From: Candidatus Nanopelagicales bacterium
GTDB lineage: Bacteria > Actinomycetota > Actinomycetes > S36-B12 > UBA5976
DNA: 32,279 nt
Reading direction: 5' to 3'
Assembly (NCBI GenBank): GCA_023260395.1
Contig: JALQVI010000014.1
Coordinates: 1 to 32,279 of the forward strand
A program made the position numbers and the translations under genes. The notes beneath the pieces are model-generated. The model saw nothing but the letters and a program-made list of their open reading frames with translations, ran no database searches and was not told the origin of the DNA. This document shows positions 15,538 through 23,780 of this stretch, in pieces; position 1 is the first letter of the stretch, and every line of letters begins with the position of its first letter.

Positions 15538-17388
15538 TTAATTGAAACGTGATTCGCCACGTTGTGGCGCAGGTCCATTCACGATGCGATGAATGATTGA
15601 TTCGCACGCATGGCCAGTTTCATACTCACGATAAATCGCGGCAAACGCTTCGCGTTGTTCAGTGAATTCCGATTGCCAGTCGAGGTTTGCTAACCGCTCA
15701 AGTAATTCACTTTGAGTGCGAACGACAGGGCCAGGTCCTGCCGTTTCGAGATCGACATACGTGCCACGAGTAGACATGTATTTGTCGAAGTCAGGCGAAT
15801 AAATAATGACAGGTTTATTTGTCAGCGCGTAATCAGGAATAACTCCAGAGAAATCCGAAATGAGAACGTCGCTTGCGGGGAATAGGTCGTTAACGTCATC
15901 CCAATCAGAAACGTTAATGAATTTAATTCCTAAACCTGAATCATCAAGCGAGTCAGCAACTAAGTAATGAAGCTTGACCAAGATGGTTAGCTTCTCGGTT
16001 TGCGCAACGTCATTCAAATCAATCGGCAGAGTGAACAAGCGACGTCCAGCGACCTTGCGTGCATCGTCGGTCCAGGTTGGTGCCCATAAAGCCACGGTGT
16101 GGTCGTTAGGGATGCCGAGTTCGCGACGAACGGTTGCACGTTTTTCCGCTACCCATGCGGCATCCAATAGTGCATCGTTGCGTGGATAACCCATGCAGAG
16201 CATCTCGCCACCGAATCGCCATGCGGTGGAAAAAGCCTTGGCGCTCAAGGAGTTTGCGGCAATTAGGTAATCCCACATGCTGACTCGACGAGCAAAGCCG
16301 GTGAGCTTCTTCGTTTCGCCAGCGCCTCGAACTTTGCGCTGCGAATCATCAAGTCCCTTGTCGCGACCCACGCGCTTAACTGGGCTGCCATGCCAAGTCT
16401 GAAGATGTATTTGTGATGGACGTTTTTCAAATCCATCAGCCAATCCAGTATTGCTAATGACGTATTTGGCTCGAGCTAAGTAGTAATAGTGAGCGAGCGA
16501 TCCAGGGCGCACTGTTGTCGTGTTGGGCAGGACGGGCACGTTGATGTCATTCAAGCTCCATACCAAGCGAGCATTCGCATCGTGCGCTGCAACATATTCG
16601 TACAGTGCGCGGGGACTATCGGAAAGTGCTCGAGCTAAGTAACTTTGGAAAAAGTATGTGTTGTGCTGAACGGGAAGAAATGCCCGAGTGAATCTGTAGG
16701 CAACTTTCTTAAGAAGCTTCGGTAATTTTCGATAACGCCATTGCCACGAGACTGTGGAACCCTGTGGAATGAACTTAACTCCAGAAAACTTCGTGTGAGT
16801 TCGAACGTGTTGGTCACCAACAGTAAGTTCAAACGACATTGTGCGATTCAAGATATCGTCAATGACTTGTTGCGATGCGATGTTAGGAATCGACAGTGTT
16901 GTGGAAAATCCGTGAGCACCAATTCGTTGCCATGTCACGTTGGAAAGCTGAGGATTCAACACAGATTCGATTGCTGGGGTAGAGCGCAATCCAATGTGCG
17001 ATTCAGGTTGCTGGCTCATGTGAGGTCCAGTTGCCTGCAGCGAAAGTTGCAACTGGCCATTTTCGTATCGACCGCTCAGCACGATGTGCAGAGCAGAGTC
17101 AACGGCAATCCAATGATGGTTTGCGACGTACGCAACCAAACTCTCGTCAGGACCATCAAATAACAAAGGCTCGAGACTGGTTTGTTCAATTTCATAGGAA
17201 GCTTCGTGACCATTTTTGGTCTTTTCAGTCGGGTGAACAGTTCTCCACGCACCTTGACGTAAAACTCCAAGATCTTGCGGGCTTGCTGGTAGCGCCAAGG
17301 TCACACGCGTATGTGTTTCAAGGTGAGCCAACGTCAGCGAAGTCAATGACTCGCTGGAAATCCCATCATGACCCAGAAGCACTGACAT
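15538..17388 (-). CDS. CDP-glycerol glycerophosphotransferase family protein (TagF/TagB-like)
   Basis: A 616-residue protein. The catalytic domain (about 240-600) has all the family landmarks: TWHGSPVKR (331-339) with the likely catalytic His333, GYPRND (400-405), APTW (436-439), KLHY with His474, and SDFSGVIPDYAL (511-522). Such enzymes transfer glycerol phosphate from CDP-glycerol to build or prime teichoic-acid-like chains at the inner face of the membrane. The first about 235 residues are a separate beta-rich domain that is not recognised. Its ATG directly follows the TAA of the upstream DUF2530 gene (TAAATG), implying translational coupling. It is not possible to say whether it acts as primase or polymerase. 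Confidence 0.85.
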   Translation of the reverse strand: MSVLLGHDGISSESLTSLTLAHLETHTRVTLALPASPQDLGVLRQGAWRTVHPTEKTKNGHEASYEIEQTSLEPLLFDGPDESLVAYVANHHWIAVDSALHIVLSGRYENGQLQLSLQATGPHMSQQPESHIGLRSTPAIESVLNPQLSNVTWQRIGAHGFSTTLSIPNIASQQVIDDILNRTMSFELTVGDQHVRTHTKFSGVKFIPQGSTVSWQWRYRKLPKLLKKVAYRFTRAFLPVQHNTYFFQSYLARALSDSPRALYEYVAAHDANARLVWSLNDINVPVLPNTTTVRPGSLAHYYYLARAKYVISNTGLADGFEKRPSQIHLQTWHGSPVKRVGRDKGLDDSQRKVRGAGETKKLTGFARRVSMWDYLIAANSLSAKAFSTAWRFGGEMLCMGYPRNDALLDAAWVAEKRATVRRELGIPNDHTVALWAPTWTDDARKVAGRRLFTLPIDLNDVAQTEKLTILVKLHYLVADSLDDSGLGIKFINVSDWDDVNDLFPASDVLISDFSGVIPDYALTNKPVIIYSPDFDKYMSTRGTYVDLETAGPGPVVRTQSELLERLANLDWQSEFTEQREAFAAIYREYETGHACESIIHRIVNGPAPQRGESRFN

Positions 17389-17658
17389 TTAATCGTTCCT
17401 TGCAATCCGAGCCGCACGTCGTTTTGTGTAACGAATTCCAAGTAATCCCAGAAAGGTGCCGGCTGCGGCAATCCAAATCCAATCGCCCCGTCCCTGGTCA
17501 ATCAAGGGTTTTCGCGCGATGAGGGCCACGATGAGAAGGGCTGCCCAAACGATGGTGCCCTTTGTGACAGTTGTTATTCCAGTGACAGAAAGTGGCTCAA
17601 GTTCATTACTTTGAGAACTTTTTGCCTCGTTCTTCGGGAAGTCTGCGGAATTACTCAC
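17389..17658 (-). CDS. DUF2530 family small membrane protein
   Basis: An 89-residue protein with a polar N-terminus and two membrane helices (about residues 35-47 and 59-76), ending in the basic stretch RYTKRRAARIAR. It matches actinobacterial DUF2530 proteins, which are often encoded next to an NCS2 permease, as here. Function is unknown. The GTG at 17658 has TAATGT 7 bases upstream and no ribosome binding site, so it is probably leaderless. The TagF-like gene starts immediately after its stop. Confidence 0.75.
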   Translation of the reverse strand: MSNSADFPKNEAKSSQSNELEPLSVTGITTVTKGTIVWAALLIVALIARKPLIDQGRGDWIWIAAAGTFLGLLGIRYTKRRAARIARND

Positions 17659-17665
17659 AGGTACG

Positions 17666-17675
17666 ACATTAGTCT
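17666..17675. promoter_or_regulatory. Overlapping divergent -10 hexamers of DUF2530 and NCS2 genes
   Basis: TAATGT on the minus strand (17666-17671) lies 7 bases before the GTG at 17658. TAGTCT on the plus strand (17670-17675) lies 6 bases before the ATG at 17682. The two hexamers share 2 bp, so RNA polymerase could open the DNA for only one direction at a time. Confidence 0.55.
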
Positions 17676-17681
17676 CTCGTC

Positions 17682-19160
17682 ATGGCTTCTACTGATACTG
17701 CACAAAATGTGCCCGCATGGGACCGCTGGTTCCATCTCACCGAACGCGGTTCAACGCTTGCGACCGAAGTACGTGGCGGCATCGTCACCTTTGTCACAAT
17801 GGCGTACATCGTGGTTCTTAACCCACTCATCATTGGCACTGCCAAGGACGTCAACGGTAACTTCCCTGGTGGCGGTACTGATGTTCTTCAGTCCATCTCG
17901 CTCGTAGCTGCTGCAACAGCGCTCATTGCTGGTCTGATGACCATCTTCATGGGTCTCTACGGTCGATTCCCGATTGCGATTGCTGCTGGCCTTGGCTTGA
18001 ACGGCTTCCTTGCTTTCGGTCTTGCTCCACAAATGACCTGGGCTCAAGCATTTGGTCTCGTGGTTGTCGAAGGCATCATCGTTCTGGTCCTCGTGCTCAC
18101 CGGATTCCGTACCGCGGTATTCCATGCCGTGCCGGATGCATTGAAGTACTCGATCGGTGCTGGCATCGGTTTGTTCATCGCACTCATCGGCCTTGTTGAT
18201 GCCGGTATCGTGCGTGGCGGCGTTCCGCTCATCACGTTTGCTGTTTACGGTGATCTTGCTGGCTGGCCAATCTTTACATTCGTATTTGGTTTGCTCCTAC
18301 TCGTTGTGCTCACTGCACTTCGCGTTCGTGGCGGCATTCTTATTGGCCTGCTTGTCACAACTGTGCTTGCAATCATTCTGGAATCAACCCAGCACATTGG
18401 TGCTGCAAACACCGACCCAGGCAAGCCTGGTCTAGAGAACCCAACCGGTTGGGGACTTAACATTCCATCGGTGCCACACACTTTGTTTGGCTTCGTGAAT
18501 CCAGCTCCACTTTTCAAGCTTGATCTATTCGGCGCATTCACTGCGCTAGGCGCACTTGCCGCTGGTCTTGCTGTGTTCTCGCTTCTCCTCAGCGACTTCT
18601 TCGACACCATTGGCACAGTCACTGGTCTTTCTGAAGAAGCCGGCCTGATGGGCGAAGATGGCAATATCGAACACCTCAACGCGATCCTGACTGTTGACTC
18701 TGTTTCAGCAATCGCCGGTGGTCTTGGTGGCACATCATCAAACACTGCATACATCGAATCCGCTTCGGGTATTGCAGACGGTGCTCGCACCGGTATTGCA
18801 AGCTTGGTCACTGGTGGCCTGTTCTTGCTCGCGATGTTTGTTGCACCGCTAACCAAGATCGTTCCTTACGAAGCCGCTGCACCTGCATTGGTAATCGTTG
18901 GCTTCTTGATGATGTCGCAGATTCGCAAGATTGATTTCGAAGATTACGAAATCGCTATTCCTGCATTCCTCACCATCATCTTGATGCCGTTCACTTACTC
19001 CATCACCAACGGCATTGGCGCTGGTGTTGTGAGCTACGTGATTATCAAGATTGCAGCTCGCAAGACCAAGGAAGTTCCATCAATGTTGTGGATCATTGCA
19101 GCAGCGTTCACGCTGTACTTCGCAGTGCACCCACTCAAGGAACTCTTGGGTATCGGCTAA
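17682..19160 (+). CDS. NCS2-family purine permease, AzgA-type
   Basis: A 492-residue inner-membrane transporter with a long run of hydrophobic helices. It matches the AzgA-type branch of the nucleobase:cation symporter-2 family: TEVRGGIVTFVTMAYIVVLNP near the N-terminus, a G-x-GLNGFLAF segment in helix 3, and DFFDTIGTVTGLSEEAG in the middle, where acidic residues of the family contact the purine. Substrates of this branch are adenine, guanine or hypoxanthine, taken up with protons. The exact substrate is not visible. It is divergent from DUF2530 with overlapping promoters, and a strong terminator follows at 19172. Confidence 0.9.
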   Translation: MASTDTAQNVPAWDRWFHLTERGSTLATEVRGGIVTFVTMAYIVVLNPLIIGTAKDVNGNFPGGGTDVLQSISLVAAATALIAGLMTIFMGLYGRFPIAIAAGLGLNGFLAFGLAPQMTWAQAFGLVVVEGIIVLVLVLTGFRTAVFHAVPDALKYSIGAGIGLFIALIGLVDAGIVRGGVPLITFAVYGDLAGWPIFTFVFGLLLLVVLTALRVRGGILIGLLVTTVLAIILESTQHIGAANTDPGKPGLENPTGWGLNIPSVPHTLFGFVNPAPLFKLDLFGAFTALGALAAGLAVFSLLLSDFFDTIGTVTGLSEEAGLMGEDGNIEHLNAILTVDSVSAIAGGLGGTSSNTAYIESASGIADGARTGIASLVTGGLFLLAMFVAPLTKIVPYEAAAPALVIVGFLMMSQIRKIDFEDYEIAIPAFLTIILMPFTYSITNGIGAGVVSYVIIKIAARKTKEVPSMLWIIAAAFTLYFAVHPLKELLGIG

Positions 19161-19171
19161 AACTATCTAGA

Positions 19172-19205
19172 CAAAAGGGGCGCATCTTTGGATGTGCCCC
19201 TTTTG
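19172..19205 (+). terminator. Intrinsic terminator after the NCS2 permease gene
   Basis: CAAAAGGGGCGCATC (19172-19186) pairs with GATGTGCCCCTTTTG (19191-19205) with one G-U pair and a 4-base loop. The descending arm ends in TTTT, so it acts as its own U-tract. Confidence 0.85.
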
Positions 19206-19208
19206 CTT

Positions 19209-19214
19209 TAGTGT
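19209..19214 (+). promoter_or_regulatory. -10 hexamer TAGTGT for the 30-codon ORF
   Basis: TAGTGT begins 4 bases after the NCS2 terminator stem and lies 7 bases before the ATG at 19222, the same geometry as the other leaderless genes in this window. Confidence 0.45.
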
Positions 19215-19221
19215 TGTACTC

Positions 19222-19314
19222 ATGAGCCCACGCATGCGTCGCACAGTCACGATCATTGTTTTAGTCGGCATGTTCCTTGCGGTGATTGCTTCATCGCTTT
19301 TCAAACTGAAGTAA
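19222..19314 (+). CDS. Small membrane protein, 30 residues
   Basis: ATG at 19222 to TAA at 19312-19314 encodes 30 residues: a basic N-terminus (SPRMRRT), one hydrophobic helix of about 18 residues, and the end FKLK. Charge distribution predicts a single-pass membrane protein with the N-terminus inside. It has no ribosome binding site but has a TAGTGT hexamer 7 bases upstream, placed right after the NCS2 terminator, so it would have its own leaderless transcript. Similar tiny basic-hydrophobic proteins occur in many actinobacteria without known function. A chance ORF is possible, but the promoter geometry and amino-acid layout favour a real gene. Confidence 0.55.
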   Translation: MSPRMRRTVTIIVLVGMFLAVIASSLFKLK

Positions 19315-19344
19315 ATCTCGACGCCGCAAAAATGACTGGGTTGA

Positions 19345-20526
19345 TTACGCAGCTGGCGTTAGTGGCACAGGATGTCGAACAGCAAAGATTAACGCGGTAG
19401 CCAGCACGGCTGGAACGAGAACAAACGCCGTGGTGATACTTGTTAAGTCGCCAAAAGTTGCGACCAAAAATGGAGCTACGCCTGCGGCAATTCCAGATGC
19501 AATTGAGGAATTCGCCGTACCTTTGTCAGGTCGACCATGGCTGGCACGCATGAGACGTGTGATACCAAGCGGAAAATGAACCGAGATCATGGCGCCAAAA
19601 ATAAACAGGAAAGCAAGAGATAACGCTTTGTTGTGTGAACTCCACACCACGATGAATGTGACGAACGCGCCGAGCAAAGCAAGTCGATAAATCTTTTCAA
19701 CGTCGAACTTTGCCATCAACACGGAGCCATACCAACGACCAAGGCCCATTGCTCCAACGACGAGCCCGAGAGCCTGAGTAGCTGAAGCTGGCGTAAAGCC
19801 CGCCTGTAGCCGAAGCAACTCCGGACCCCAAGTGAGGACCGAAGCCTCACACGCAGTTGTGAAAGCGAGAGCAAAACATGCCCACCAAAAACTTGATGGC
19901 ATTTTTCCTGGCGCATCGTGATTTTCGTCGTGCTCTTCGTTATTGCGTGGAGCGCCCCATGCCGAGACATCTCGCCCGCGCCAAACTTCGACAAGAACGA
20001 GCGCGACCGCACCAATTGCAATTCCAGATCGCCAACCAACATCAGCCTTGACGAACGCGCCAATAACAATTGGGGACACCAACCCAATGCCAGCTGCGAG
20101 CGCATTGACTTCGCTAATTGATGCCGGCGCTGCAAGTCCCTGATGGCTATTGAGAAATGCTGAATTGCACTGCAAAACCGTGATGCCTGCAAAACCGCAA
20201 AGGAAAGCGCCAGGAAGTGTGAATGCAATTGTAGGACCCAGATACAAAGCGATACCGGCAACCAGTGCGAGGGAAGCCCAGCGGGATAGTTGACCTCGAC
20301 CAATTTTGCGGATGATGGCTGCAGTGAATAGCCCAGCACCGATTGAACCGATTGACCCGGCAATGTTATGCAGCGATAAAACCGTGCGCGTCAGCCCAAG
20401 ATCAGCACGAAGAAACTGCATTGAGGGACCCATTCCAAAAACAAACCAACCGAAGGCGGCAAGTTGTGCGTAAGCAACCCGCGTTGGAAAGTCACGGTTT
20501 GGCTTTAGCGCAGTGGAGTCACTCAT
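19345..20526 (-). CDS. MFS transporter
   Basis: A 393-residue protein with about 12 predicted membrane helices and a central cytoplasmic loop rich in His, Glu and Asp (about residues 195-210). It fits the general major facilitator superfamily, cyanate/NNP-like branch by overall shape, though this subfamily call is weak. Substrate is unknown. It starts 9 bp after the serC stop on the same strand and has no clear ribosome binding site or promoter of its own, so it is probably the second gene of a serC operon. A role in moving serine-pathway metabolites would be speculation. Confidence 0.75.
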   Translation of the reverse strand: MSDSTALKPNRDFPTRVAYAQLAAFGWFVFGMGPSMQFLRADLGLTRTVLSLHNIAGSIGSIGAGLFTAAIIRKIGRGQLSRWASLALVAGIALYLGPTIAFTLPGAFLCGFAGITVLQCNSAFLNSHQGLAAPASISEVNALAAGIGLVSPIVIGAFVKADVGWRSGIAIGAVALVLVEVWRGRDVSAWGAPRNNEEHDENHDAPGKMPSSFWWACFALAFTTACEASVLTWGPELLRLQAGFTPASATQALGLVVGAMGLGRWYGSVLMAKFDVEKIYRLALLGAFVTFIVVWSSHNKALSLAFLFIFGAMISVHFPLGITRLMRASHGRPDKGTANSSIASGIAAGVAPFLVATFGDLTSITTAFVLVPAVLATALIFAVRHPVPLTPAA

Positions 20527-20535
20527 TGCGATGAG

Positions 20536-21669
20536 TTACGCGTTGATTTGTTCGATGACGAAGTCAATGCATTTCAAAAGTTGAGCAACATCGCTTGGTT
20601 CTACAGCAGGGAACACGGAAATGCGCAACTGGTTACGACCGAGTTTGCGATAAGGCTCAATATCGACAACTCCGTTATTGCGCAACACTTTGGCAATCGA
20701 TGTGGCATCGATGCTGTCGTCAAAATCAATGGTTGCAACAACGCCAGAGCGCTTTGCAGGATCGGCAACGAATGGTGTTGCGTGGGAACTTGCAAGTGCC
20801 CAGTCATAAACCAAGTTTGACGATTCGGCCGTGCGTGCACTTGTCCACTTCAGACCACCGTTGGCATTAAACCAATCAATTTGTTCTGCCATGAGGAACA
20901 CGGTTGCCAGAGCTGGAGTGTTGTTGGTCTGATCCAAACGGCTGTTTTCGATAGCAGTAACCAGATCAAGAAACGGTGGAATGTAACGGCCACTTGCTTT
21001 GATTTCTTCGGCGCGTGCGATTGCTTTTGGCGACATGATTGCGATGAACAGACCGCCGTCTGAGGCAAAGCATTTTTGTGGCGAAAAGTAATACACGTCA
21101 ACATCTGAGAGGTTGACATCTAGGCCACCAGCTCCAGATGTGGCATCAATGATGACGAGTGCATCGTCGTCAATTCCAGCCGGGCGATAAGGGCGAACTG
21201 CAACACCTGTTGATGTTTCATTGTGTGGTGTGCAGTACGCGTCGATGCCAGCTTGGGCAACGAACTGTGGCGCATCGCCAGGTTCACTCTTGATGATGTC
21301 TGGATCTGAAAGAAATGGTGCGGCTTTCGCGCTGCTTGCAAACTTTGAACCAAATTCACCAAAGGTGAGGAACTGTGCGCGATCGCGGATGAGACCAAAA
21401 GTCGCGATGTCCCAGAATGCGGTGCTGCCGCCGTTACCGACAACAACTTCGTATCCTTCGGGCAATGAAAACAATTCAGCAAGCCCAGCTTTAACGCGCG
21501 CGAATTGCGCCTTGACGGGCTTCTGACGATGCGAGGTGCCAAGCAACGAGTTTGATACTGCGGCGAGCGCGTCAAATTGCTCGGAGCGAATTTTGGAGGG
21601 TCCAGCGCCGAAACGGCCATCTACTGGAAGAAGTTCGCTAGGAATTTTGATGTCAGAAAACTCAGTCAC
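20536..21669 (-). CDS. serC: Phosphoserine aminotransferase, actinobacterial type
   Basis: A 377-residue PLP enzyme that converts 3-phosphohydroxypyruvate and glutamate to phosphoserine in serine biosynthesis. The N-terminal DGRFGAGPSKIR motif, GNGGSTAFWD (78-87), IDATSGAGG (174-182) and the PLP-lysine in SPQKCFASDGG (K199) all match the actinobacterial SerC branch. The GTG at 21669 has no ribosome binding site; TAAAAT lies 6 bases upstream, so it is probably leaderless. pdxH, which makes the PLP cofactor, is 90 bp upstream on the same strand. A transporter gene follows 9 bp downstream. Confidence 0.92.
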   Translation of the reverse strand: MTEFSDIKIPSELLPVDGRFGAGPSKIRSEQFDALAAVSNSLLGTSHRQKPVKAQFARVKAGLAELFSLPEGYEVVVGNGGSTAFWDIATFGLIRDRAQFLTFGEFGSKFASSAKAAPFLSDPDIIKSEPGDAPQFVAQAGIDAYCTPHNETSTGVAVRPYRPAGIDDDALVIIDATSGAGGLDVNLSDVDVYYFSPQKCFASDGGLFIAIMSPKAIARAEEIKASGRYIPPFLDLVTAIENSRLDQTNNTPALATVFLMAEQIDWFNANGGLKWTSARTAESSNLVYDWALASSHATPFVADPAKRSGVVATIDFDDSIDATSIAKVLRNNGVVDIEPYRKLGRNQLRISVFPAVEPSDVAQLLKCIDFVIEQINA

Positions 21670-21675
21670 TCGATG

Positions 21676-21681
21676 ATTTTA
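21676..21681 (-). promoter_or_regulatory. -10 hexamer TAAAAT for leaderless serC
   Basis: TAAAAT on the minus strand is 6 bases before the GTG at 21669. It is close to the full TATAAT consensus. Confidence 0.6.
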
Positions 21682-21759
21682 GCGAAGTTCTACATTATGA
21701 GATTTCATGTCCGAAATGCGGAAGTGCGCTGCAAAGGCTTCGCAGCCCAGTAGGCGAAA

Positions 21760-22443
21760 TCAGGGCGAATAGCGCTGTACTCGCCAGGCGTTCGGGTCAT
21801 CCAGACGATGGTTGTCGCCGTGTGAAATGAAACGCAGGCGGTCGTGTAAGCGAGAGCGACGGCCTTGCCAAAATTCCATGGTGTCAACTTCGATCAAATA
21901 CCCACCCCAGAAATCTGGCATTGGAACTTCGGCGCCTTCTGGGTATTGTTCGACGAGTTCAGCCATACGTGCTTCGAGCGATTCGCGCGACTCTAGTTCA
22001 CTCGATTGCGCGCTAGCAATGGCGCCGAGCTGGGATAGGTGAGGACGTGTTTGGTAGTAAGCGAAAGATTCTTCGCGCGAAACTTTCGTGATTCGACCCT
22101 GAACGGCTACTTGCCGATGCAAGGGGTACCAAGGAAACACCACACTGACTTGTGGATGCGCTGCAATTTCCGCAGCTTTGCGTGATCCGTAGTTTGTATA
22201 GAACGTTAGCCCGCGTTCATCAATCGCTTTGAGCAATACTGAGCGCGATGAGATTTCGGAGTTCGCGGAAACAGTCGAAAGCACCATGGCATTTGGTTCA
22301 ATCAACTTGTCGGTGCCGATAGCAACAGCGTCTGCTAGCCAGCGTTGAAATTGTTCAAGTGGCGTAGCCGCTAAATCAGATTCGAGTAGCTGGTCGCGGT
22401 CATAGCTAATACGCATCACGGATACGTCAGGAAGTTCAGTCAC
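21760..22443 (-). CDS. pdxH: Pyridoxamine 5'-phosphate oxidase
   Basis: A 227-residue FMN enzyme that oxidises pyridoxine or pyridoxamine 5'-phosphate to PLP. Visible features are RSVLLKAID and FYTNYGSRKAAE for FMN and phosphate binding, VFPWYPLHRQVAVQG, and the C-terminal family signature EFWQGRRSRLHDRLRF. Length is normal (E. coli 218). The GTG at 22443 is preceded by AGGGAA at a short distance; no perfect TANNNT is present. The gene is divergent from an MFS gene with a gap of 62-86 bp. It lies upstream of serC, a PLP-dependent enzyme. Confidence 0.93.
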   Translation of the reverse strand: MTELPDVSVMRISYDRDQLLESDLAATPLEQFQRWLADAVAIGTDKLIEPNAMVLSTVSANSEISSRSVLLKAIDERGLTFYTNYGSRKAAEIAAHPQVSVVFPWYPLHRQVAVQGRITKVSREESFAYYQTRPHLSQLGAIASAQSSELESRESLEARMAELVEQYPEGAEVPMPDFWGGYLIEVDTMEFWQGRRSRLHDRLRFISHGDNHRLDDPNAWRVQRYSP

Positions 22444-22529
22444 GTTCCCTAGTCTCGCGCATCATTGCGAGCTTTGCCATGTAGTGAGACAAACCATCAC
22501 GGCAGATGGGTTTGTGGCAGAGTCAGCAT

Positions 22530-23780
22530 GTGCCCAAGTTGATGATTGATCTCTCGCCATTGCGTGAAATCCCTGCTTATCGTCGACTATTCACGGCAGT
22601 TTCCATCAGTAACATCGGCCAACAAATGACCTCAGTTGCAGTGGGCATCCAGGTCTACAACCTGACGCACTCGTCATTTGCTGTTGGGCTTGTTGGGTTA
22701 TTCCAACTCATTCCACTCGTGTCGCTCGGACTCTTTGGCGGCGCAATGTCAGATTCGTATGATCGCCGAAAGATTGGGCTGATTTCTGCCATTGGAATGA
22801 CAACAACGAGCGCGTTGCTATTAGCGCAAGCTGTATTTGGTAACACTGAAGTAATTGTCCTCTACTTACTTGTCGCAATGGCATCTTCGTTTTTCGCTGC
22901 GGGTAATCCAGCGCGACAATCGATCATCCCTCGTATTGTGCCGCGTGAGCGATTGGCATCTGCAAATTCGTTGTCGATGTTGTCGTGGAATATCGGCTTT
23001 ACTGCTGGCCCGCTGCTTGGCGGAATCTTGATTGGCGTGACAGGGAAAGTTTCGACTGCGTACTTTGTTGATGTCTTGGCATATCTCGTAATGGTGTGGG
23101 CAATGTGGGCGTTGCCGTCATTGCCACCACAGGCCGGAGCGCCATCACGACCAGGCCTTGCCAGCGTTAAAGAGGGCTTTGCGTTCCTTAAAGGTAAGCG
23201 CAATATTCAAATGACGTTTTATGCCGACATTGTTGCGATGGTCTTTGGTTTGCCGCGTGCGTTGTTTCCAGCAATCGCACATCACTGGTATTCCGATTCC
23301 ATTGGCAGCACGGCCATGCGAGTTGGAATGCTCACCGCCGCACCGGCTTTTGGCGCAGCGATCTCGGCGATTTTCTCTGGGCCACTGACTCGCGTTAATC
23401 GACAAGGAGCGGCAATTACTTGGGCCATCGTTGGTTGGGGTTGTGCAATTGCTGCGTTTGGTTTCACTCATCAACTGTGGGCTGGGTTGCTGTTTTTGGC
23501 TTTAGCTGGCGCAGGCGACAACATCAGCGCGCTGTATCGCACCACGATGCTGCAGGCCGCGGTACCTGATGAATATCGTGGGCGACTACAAGGAGTATTC
23601 ACCGTAGTTGTTGCTGGTGGGCCAAGGCTTGGCGACTTCGAAGCCGGTGCCGTCGCAGCATTGGCGGGCGAAGCGTTCTCGGTAATTTCTGGTGGAGTTA
23701 TGTGCGTCGCACTCATGGGTGCACTCATCAAGTGGCATCCCACATTTATGGATTACGACGCACGCAACCCCACGTTGTAG
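22530..23780 (+). CDS. MFS transporter, EntS-like (MFS_3) family
   Basis: A 416-residue transporter with about 12 helices. The frame is open from an ATG at 22506, but the GTG at 22530 is preferred because the domain starts right after it (MIDLSPLREIPAYRRLF) and CAGAGT, a near-match to TANNNT, lies exactly 6 bases upstream. The motif-A region reads GGAMSDSYDRRKIG. A second landmark is NPARQSIIPRIVPRERLASANSL, typical of the MFS_3 / enterobactin-exporter-like group. The family often exports siderophores or drugs; the substrate here is unknown. Its stop touches the stop of the convergent DHA2 gene. Confidence 0.83.
   Translation: MPKLMIDLSPLREIPAYRRLFTAVSISNIGQQMTSVAVGIQVYNLTHSSFAVGLVGLFQLIPLVSLGLFGGAMSDSYDRRKIGLISAIGMTTTSALLLAQAVFGNTEVIVLYLLVAMASSFFAAGNPARQSIIPRIVPRERLASANSLSMLSWNIGFTAGPLLGGILIGVTGKVSTAYFVDVLAYLVMVWAMWALPSLPPQAGAPSRPGLASVKEGFAFLKGKRNIQMTFYADIVAMVFGLPRALFPAIAHHWYSDSIGSTAMRVGMLTAAPAFGAAISAIFSGPLTRVNRQGAAITWAIVGWGCAIAAFGFTHQLWAGLLFLALAGAGDNISALYRTTMLQAAVPDEYRGRLQGVFTVVVAGGPRLGDFEAGAVAALAGEAFSVISGGVMCVALMGALIKWHPTFMDYDARNPTL

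Noticed and set aside
18245-18856. 203-codon open frame opposite the NCS2 gene
   Set aside because: It is antisense to a strongly conserved permease and shows no recognisable domain or start signal.
19716-20363. 215-codon frame on the same strand within the MFS gene
   Set aside because: It overlaps a complete MFS frame with normal helix pattern and has no family resemblance, so it is a shadow frame.
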